From NCBI GenBank assembly GCA_030789695.1, contig CM061142.1, positions 601,967,659-602,031,658 on the forward strand: DNA of 64,000 bases, given 5' to 3'. Under the pieces are notes generated by a model. It was given only the letters and a program-made list of their open reading frames with translations. It was not told the origin of the DNA and searched no databases. This stretch comes from Scilla litardierei (taxonomy: Eukaryota > Streptophyta > Magnoliopsida > Asparagales > Asparagaceae). The translations under genes and the position numbers were made by a program. Shown piece after piece: positions 38,339-47,300 of this stretch (position 1 is its first letter; each line of letters opens with the position of its first letter).

Positions 38339-41300
38339 GAAAACCCCTCAATTTCATTGTTGTTCTTGTCTACAACTCTCACTTTATTGCTTACTTGATG
38401 GGATGAATAATTATCCGAAAAAGGCATTAATTCAAGATAATTCACACTTCACAATTCTTTACCATTCATTTGTAGACATGGAATCCTCTTTATATAACCC
38501 TTCCGTTAAGAAGTTATAATAATTACTTATGTAGTTATGATAACTATATTAACATTTATATAGTTATAATATGTCAAATGACATATCAATGTGTTCATAC
38601 GTATATAATGACTCCTTATATATAACTCTTTCCATCAAATAGTTATAATAACTACCTATAAAGTTATGATAATTATAATAACATTTATATGGCTATAATA
38701 TGTCACATGACATATCAATATGCGTTGATATGTATATGTATATACATATGTTTCATGCTACAATTAATAGAATTGAAGAGTCACATAAGGGTAGTTCTTA
38801 TATTCTCACATGACTCGAATAATCCTATTAATATCTTTATAGCACAACATCATTACAACTATATCTTATGGCCAAAATTTAATTTTTGCATTTTAATGAG
38901 CAACATAAATGTTTCTTCAAGAAGCTTCGATAATTTTTCCACTTTGCAACCAACAATATGCAAACAACCTTATGCAAATAACTTTATGAATAGATACTTG
39001 ACTATTTCGAGTCTAAATTTTATTTGCTTTATAAATAATTATCGCATAACTTAGATATAATGTGAACATGTTAGATCCGTGCGCGGCTAAAGAGGGGATG
39101 GAGTTACTTTACGCACAACAAGTCATGGAGCAATTACTTTGCGCACAGCAATGAGGGTTTTCTTATTTTCTATTTAAACTAGGGCTAGCCGTCATTTGTA
39201 TGCATGCTTGATATTGGATATTTTCTATTGAGCGTCCTTAGGTTTAGATCTTAGATTAAACGAGTGCGGACGTCCTCTTCGGCGTCTTGGGAGGAGAGCA
39301 CACCTCTTTTGTGCTCAAATATCTTGTTATTTCCATTACTTTATCTATTAAAAATCGTATCTTTGCTGGTTCCTAACATTTTGGTATCAGAGCGACGATC
39401 TTGGCATCCATGGAGGTGGCTACCACCAAAAAAATTGAAGCTCTGGAGGAGAAGTTCAACGGCGAGATCGAGGGGATAAAGAGATCGTTGACGAGGAACG
39501 ATGATGCCATAAAGAAATTGACGACATCTATCGACCAATTAACGGCAAATCAAGCGAAGCGCGACGAACAATTTGCAAAGATCTTCTCCGTCTTGGCGGC
39601 TATTACACAAGGTGAAGGAAACCCTAAATCGACGTCAAAGGCGACATCTTTGAACGAGAAAGGCCCAGATCTGAAAATTACAGATCTGAAATTCTCAGAT
39701 CCAAATCTGAAATTCTCAGATCCAGATCTGAAAGTCTCAGATCTGAAATTGTCAGATTCAGATCAGAAATTCTCAGATTCAGATCTGAAATTCTCAAATA
39801 CAGATCAGAAATTCTCAGATTCAGATCTTTCAGATCCAGATCTGAAATTCTCGGATCCAAATCTGAAAGTCTCAGATCTGAAATTCTCAGATCCAGATCT
39901 TTCAGATCCAGATCTAAAAGGTTCAGATCCAGATTTGTAAGGTTCAGATCTAGATCTGAAAGTCTCAGATCTGAAATTTTCATATCCAGATCTTCAAGTT
40001 TTCAGATCTGAACCTTCCAGATCTGGATTTTTTCAGAACGGCAGTGAAAGCGGTGGAGATCATTTTCATCCTTTTGAACCGGGAGGAGATATGCAATACG
40101 TGGAATGGATGGCACGCACACTCCATGCACCACCTTGAGGACAAGGTGGATTTTCAGGGGCGGAATAATGTTAGATCCGTGCGCGGCTAAAGAGGGGATG
40201 GAATTACTTTACGCACAACAAGTCATGAAGAAATTACTTTGCGCACAACAAGTCATGGAGCAATTACTTTGCACACAGCAATGATGGTTTTCTTATTTTC
40301 TATTTAAACTAGGGCTAGCCGTCATTTGTATGCATGCTTGATATTGGATATTTTCTATTGAGCGTCCTTAGGTTTAGATCTTAGATTAAACGAGTGCGGA
40401 CGTCCTCTTCGGCGTCTTGGGAGGAGAGCACACCTCTTTTGTGCTCAAATATCTTGTTATTTCCATTACTTTATCTATTAAAAATCGTATCTTTGCTGGT
40501 TCCTAACAGAACACTTTCTAAGTCATACCCGAAATACCAACACTCAAAATATGTCTAGACATCATGTGCAAAATCCTTACAAATACAAACATCATATTAT
40601 TGAGCTCATATTCTTTATATGATCTTTTGATAAAATAACTGGAAATACTTTAGTCAATTGGTCAACACCATGAATATGACTTTATGTGCTCAAACGTCAT
40701 CAATGATCATAATTTTAACTTCAACATTATGAAACTTGATGCCGATTCTTCTAAATCGAATACTCTTAGTATTGTTAGAAAATGATATCCGTAAAGGAAT
40801 AGATACACGATTACTACTTTATATATTGTAAACCTTAATCATAATGACTATACAATTCAGTGTAACAATTTATAATTTATGTTTTCATCATTAAGAATGA
40901 AATAACTTTATAAAATATAAATTAGCTACAACAAATAATCTTTATTTTATTAGCAATGAATTGACCTTTTGTGGGTATAGATCTTATAGATTCATAACTA
41001 AATTTTAGTTAAGACCAGTTTAATTTACTATTAATGGAAGACATATCTGTACCAGTGGGCATCAGAGATTGCTCCTACTAAAGTCTAGAATTGTCTCAAC
41101 CCAATTAATCTACATAAATAACCACTTTCTTGTGGGGTATGGTGGATAGTAAATGTAAAATTAATTGCAATACTAGATATGTAACATGATGTTATATGGG
41201 TAAATATAAGTATCAATTAACTTATAGATGTGGTTATTCCATAAGTTTTGTAATAATTAATACCTGATAACTTTATATCTACATCTAGTTATCTACAACA

Positions 41301-44300
41301 TGCTTACTACTAATACTTGTATTTATAGTTTACTTGATTCAAATAGTAAAACTGAAATTTTATGCAGTACATAAAAATATCTTTCTGATGAAAGTATTAA
41401 ATTTACTACAATTTTTTCATTTATCAAAGGATATATAAGATTAGTTATGCATAATAAAAATAAATTAAAAATCAATCTCATATACAGTAAAACATAATTT
41501 CAAAGGTTAATCTCCATAGAGTAGAGCATTAATGCTAATCTCATATAGAGTAGGGCACAATTCTAATGCTAATCTCTATAGAATAGAGCTATAAAGCCGA
41601 TCTCTTATAGAGTAAAGCATAATTCTAAGGCTAGCCTCTAATCATAAAAGCTAATCTTATATAGAGTAGAGCTAATTATTAAAAAAAGTTTATATGATTA
41701 CTATAATTAATATTTGTGCGCTTGCTAAGAAAGTATACAAGTGACTAAATCAATTTGGCATGATAGATAAGTTCTGATCACCACTTAACTCATGGAAGCT
41801 ATGACTATTCTATAAGTTCTATATTAATTTATATACAAAAATGTTAATATCAACATCTAGTCTACTTATATCATGCTTACAACTTATGACTATAACAATT
41901 TCTACTGGATCAAAGTTAGTAGAAATACAACTTTATGTAAAGCATGAAATTAATAAGATATAGATTGTGAAAGAATAAGAACCATAACGAAGCTCTGATA
42001 CCAATTATGAGAATCGTTGGATTCCTAAAACTATATGTCATGATCAACAATGCACAAATAAGACTTATGTACATGCCAAATAAGAGAGTAAACATGAATA
42101 TACTTTCCTTTGATGATATATATAACGAAAACCCCTCTATTATATTGTTATTCTTACCTACAACACTCACTTTTTGGCTTCTTTGATGGGAGGAATAATT
42201 AATCCGAAAATAGACATTAATTCAAGATAATTTACACTTCACAATTCTTCATCATTCATGTATAGGGAAGGAATCCTATTTATTTAACCCTTCCATTAAG
42301 GAGTTATAATAACTACCTATGTAGATAACTATATTAACATTTATATAGTTATAACATGTCACATGTGACATGACATATCAATATGTGCTCATATATATGT
42401 ACTAGAAATAACTCGTGCATACAGTGCACGTCGCAAGAAAAAATCCCAACGAACAGGATGCGGTGAACTCGCGCTACCGAAAAGGAGCGAGAAGTGTATG
42501 TGTGTGTGTGTCGGTATCGTCGGGGTAAAAGGGTAAACCCAAAAACCTTGGGTTTATAGGGGGAAAAAGCCCATAGGCCAAAGATGCAATTATGTGAGTT
42601 TTGGGGGTTCATATGAGTTTTTTCAAAGTGGGATGAGGGAGATGACAAACATGCAAATATGTGAGTGGGTTTTTTGCAAAGTGGGACGATGTGACATTTG
42701 TCCGAGTCAGCTTGTGACTGGGACAAAGGCTGCTGACTGGGCAGCCAGCAAATGTATAATAGATATACATATGTTTCATGCTACAATTAATAGGATTGAA
42801 TAGTCACATAAGGGTAAATTTCTTACACGACTAAGTGATATGAAAGGTGTGGAAGGAGTAAAATATCAAAATTATTTTACTCATGACTTTTCTCTCTACT
42901 TTTGCTCCTTTACAAGGCATTGTAAGGCTAGGACGGCAGCACCAGTTAAGGATAAGAGTAAGCAGCCGAAGGTACATTCATTTTTTAACTTCATTTGGAA
43001 ACTGATTTTTGTCAGCGTGCTAAATGTGGAAGACTGAGTTTCTAATTGTGCAGGAGAAGCGTCTTGTTTTGACAATGGATGATCTTTCTAAAGCTCTACG
43101 CGAGGTAATTGAAATCATGGCCTGCCATAACTTTTACTGTTTTACGAGGCTACTTGGTCTGGTTTCACTGCTTGATATGAAAATTTTATAATGAAATGAG
43201 GGAAAATAACGTTAAGTGGATTACATGCAGTTGATCTAGCATGATTTTCATATATTTTATGTTGAATTTTCCATTTGGAAAATTTCTATGTTTAATTGTG
43301 TTCTCTCTTTTAGAATTGTTTAGTTCATAGTTAACCGAGAATTCATCGGGTTAATGCCTTAAGCTTGGGGAGAAGTGCTAATTTAACATGGCATCAGATG
43401 AAGATGTTATTTTTGAGAGATGTTAGGCCGACTTATCACTCTTTGCCATGGTCCTTAATTGAACAGTTTCAGTTTCCATGTATTCTTATTTAAATATGTG
43501 CATGGATATTGTACTAAAGTATATTCCAATTTCCATCATCTAATTGTTCATGGATTAGTCGACTTCCACTAAAACTTATGGTTCCTAAATCAATTCCTAT
43601 CATACTTAGCATCATTTAATTTCTCATATGATTCTTAAGTCATCTCAATCACATAGGCAATATACTCACTACATGCGACTGATTAAAAGCTAATTATAGT
43701 CATCATATTTAATCAACCAACTAATTATTACCATAGAGAAACTAGGACATTACTATTGCAAGCTAAAGAATGATATTGAAGATTTATCAGCGCGATAGTA
43801 GATTTCTAGAGCAATTTGGATACTGGCTTTGTCAAGCTAAACCCATTTGCAAAGATAAAATAAATGTGGGAAGTTTGTGAGTCTAAAAACATGACGTCTC
43901 AAACCTTGAAGTTAATATGGTGGTTAGGTTTGTCTAAACGATAATAGTGTTATGTTGCAAATGAGCACATACCTTAGAATAATACGAGTTAGTAAATTCC
44001 AACTTGGGTGAACTCCAATCTGAGCAGTATAATGCCGTATTATTTTCTTAAGCTTGCCAAGGGATGTTTTCGGATTGTGGGTTCTATGCCAAGGGGTCTC
44101 TTCTTGGCTGCCTGTTGTATAATCCCAGCAGAATTGGTTCTCTTTTTCTGCAAGTTATGGAAGAGAGAGGCAACCATAGCTATTGGAACTCTTGAATATG
44201 CTATAGCAGAAAATATAAAGGAAGAGGAGTTTGTGTCCATAGTTAACGTCTGATGAAGCATGCTGATTATTTTTCCAAAAGCATCCTGCATGTTTCTGTG

Positions 44301-47300
44301 TGGCAAGATGCAGTGGCATAATGATTTTTCGACCTGGGTGAAAATAAGATGATTCAAAGAATCATTTTTAAAAATGCAAAGCAAAGAAAAAAATTAAATG
44401 CTATTATTTCAGGTCAAAGAAATCAAAATTTTGTTTATTTTCCAAATGACGGCAGGATGCACCGCGGGGGGGGGGGGGGGGGGGGGGGGGGTGTGTGTGT
44501 GTGTGTGTGTGTGGTGGCAACTCGTAATTTTGGGCATAGGAGGTATTTCTGTAATTATGGACAAATCAGTTCATTATATATATGTGGGGGCTATGGTTAT
44601 TGTTTTCATGTTGAATTTTGAATTTTGAGAAGAATATTGAGAAGAGATTGGAGATTATGAGTATGAACATAGATCTAGTTGGAGAGTTGGGCCTTTTCTC
44701 TAGAATCAAAGGTTAGAAGAGCGGTCATCCTCTCGAATTGTGGCCAACTATCCTTTGTATCTCCATATTTTCAATAAAAATCAATTTTTTATCCAAAAAT
44801 CCCTAGCGGGTTGTATGATCGTATCACGGCAAAAAGCACATTGATGCGCAAAATTTCAAGTTCTTCCTCAAAGTAACCGAGACATGAGATGCATCGTAAG
44901 GCAATAATGACATGGTAACAATTAGAAACTCCCACATATTTCTTCAAAGTAAATGAAATCAGAATGCATGATGAAAACCAGATGTACTAAGAACAGTCTA
45001 ACCTACTAAATTTTCCCCTTCTACCTCAAGACAAGGTAATGATATGTGGGCTATTTGACGAAAGGGTAATAAAACCACTATAAATAACATTTCAATTTTT
45101 CCTCAAACTAATGATCCAAGATACATTTGTTTCCCATAGAGGTGTAAAGATTGCTCCCATTAATCAAGTATATACGCTATTTCCTCAAAGCATAGAAACC
45201 AAGAATTTGGCTGTCTCCCCGAAGGTGACAATAACACCCTAGTGAATTAAAGATCTCAACAATGTCATTAAAACATATAAGGCGTAAATAACACTTCAGA
45301 GAGCCACAAATCTAGACTATTTTCTTACATCATAGAAACTATGATGCATGTTGTTTGTCAAAAGGCAATGTAAAACTCTTAAGTAGCTAAAAAGACTTGA
45401 GATACTCCTATAAAATTGGGCATGTTTCAAATTTTGACATCAGAAGACAATATCATAGACCTCAAAATCCCTTCGAATAGCAAAATCATCTTGGGTTGAT
45501 CATCAAGTGTGGTCAGTGGAATCCAGCCAAATTGGGCTGCTCAAGAGTTCAAGAGTCCAAATTAACATTGGAACTCCAGCTGTACCATACTTTACTGGGG
45601 TAGGGAGATGCTCCAATCCCAGCAATAGCAAATGCAGCAGTAGGTACAATTCCAAACCAAAAACCATACTACTCTTACCATAGACAAAACTGCCCGTAAC
45701 TTCTTGAGATCATTTTTAAATTAAAGTAGCCTCTGTTAAAAGAATCAATTTCATCGAAATTGAGTTGAATTTAACTATTTTAGTGAGCATAGGATATCAA
45801 TTTCTTCATCCCAGACTAATGAAACAGAAATGACTACCATTTTCCTAATGCACTGAGAGTTCAATCGAGCTAAAATCTTAGCATTTAACATATCTACTAT
45901 GTGTGACATGCCCTCAGTTCAATGAGATCACATTAATGAACAGAAAACCTCACTTCTTTCCATATAATAACCTAAATATGTTTTGTTTCCAACTGACAGC
46001 AAGGCCAGTCTGATGAGTAAAAGTTTTAACTTTTCCCCTCCAAAAGTAAATAAAAAGAATAAGACAATAAATAAAGGGTTACATTCTGAACTAAACATCT
46101 CAGTTCTCCTCAAACTTAAGTGAAGGAGCCAATCACAATTGTATCCCAAAAGCTATAAAGAACACTCTCCTAACAACTACAAAAACTGAACTTTTCACTC
46201 CAAATCAATGATTACATCTAAACGCTCTGAAACTCTCAACCTTCACTATGAAATTCAGAAACCAGCAAACTGGGAACTTTTTATCAGAAAAAAAAACCAT
46301 AGTTAGAGTCAAAACCTCGTCGGCACCATCTACGGCGAGATCAACCTTGGGATGATCATCAAGCATGGACAATAGAATTCCAAGTGACTTGGCCTGCTCG
46401 AATGTCACTGTCGACATCGGGACTCCAATGATCCAATGATCCCGATGAGCTTACCGTCAGATAGAAGCGCATGTTACTCTTCACATACATGGCGGCCTTG
46501 ATGGCCACCAACTTATTGAGGTTGCCATGCGGAAGAGTGGTCGAAGTCAGGACTAACTGGCATCAGATCTGATGCATCAGGTGGTGGATTGGGAGGTCAT
46601 GGTGGGTGAATTTGATGGATTTGAGGGAAGCGGGATGGTCTATATAATTTTTTTTTTTGCGTTTTCTTACCATGGGCAGTGGTAGTACATATAAAAAAAA
46701 TGTTGTTGCTTTTCCTTGCCCAGAGCAGCTGGCAGGATGGGCGTGCATTGGTTCAATGCTCCCATAGTCCCATGTATTTGTTTGCGAATATGAGCTAGGT
46801 ACCATGGGTTGGTGGAATGAAAATGATATTGCAGTAAGCCGTTGGAGAACCGAAAGTAAAAAAGGTTACCACCATTGACATCGAGATAAACCTTATTGAA
46901 CAATGAAGGTATCTCCAGCATTATCCTGTCTTTCCTTCACTCACATGACAGATTAACCAATATCAGAATGCAATCTAAGGATTATTCTAGCTTTATGAAG
47001 TTGCAATAAAGCTCGATTACATCAATGCCAGTTGAGAGGATGTTCAACTCATGAATTTGGGGGTATTTTTTTTTGTTGGGGGGTTTGGGTTTTTTTGGGG
47101 GGAAGTCTGCTTAGTTTATGGAAATTGTTAGTCTTACTTTTCTTGATGGGCCATCCAACAAATGGTCTTAATATATGCGTCGATTCTAATGTCCTAAGAC
47201 ACATTTCATAGTGTGCACCTTGTGTTTTAGAGTCAAGTGGGAATTTTTGCCATGTTTATATTCAAAAGATTGCATCCTTGTTACTGTTCTTTCGATGTGT

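Larger units (their letters stand above)
35110..42827 (-). mobile_element. Non-autonomous LTR element C in TAF10 intron 3
   Basis: LTR copies at 35110-38810 and 42006-42827 share GAATCG(A/T)TGGATTCCTAAAA, GATGGGA(T/G)GAATAATTA and CATATGTTTCATGCTACAAT; both are inflated by insertions and are about 460-500 bp otherwise. The TSD is CGACT (35105-35109 and 42828-42832). The primer site, ATTGGTATCAGAGC on the minus strand, lies at 41992-42005. The remaining interior (38811-39068 plus 40509-41991, about 1.7 kb) has no gag or pol. Insertions: foldback element, Helitrons 1 and 2 in the left LTR, Helitron 3 in the right LTR, element D in the interior. Confidence 0.82.

Noticed and set aside
39678..39983. 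Minus-strand frame of [10 protein letters not shown] repeats opposite the element D ORF
   Set aside because: Shadow of the AGATCT palindromic repeats; the plus strand has the start near the primer site and the coiled-coil N terminus.
44349..44628. Plus-strand frames with Gly/Val/Cys runs
   Set aside because: Created by the (G)n(TG)n microsatellite.
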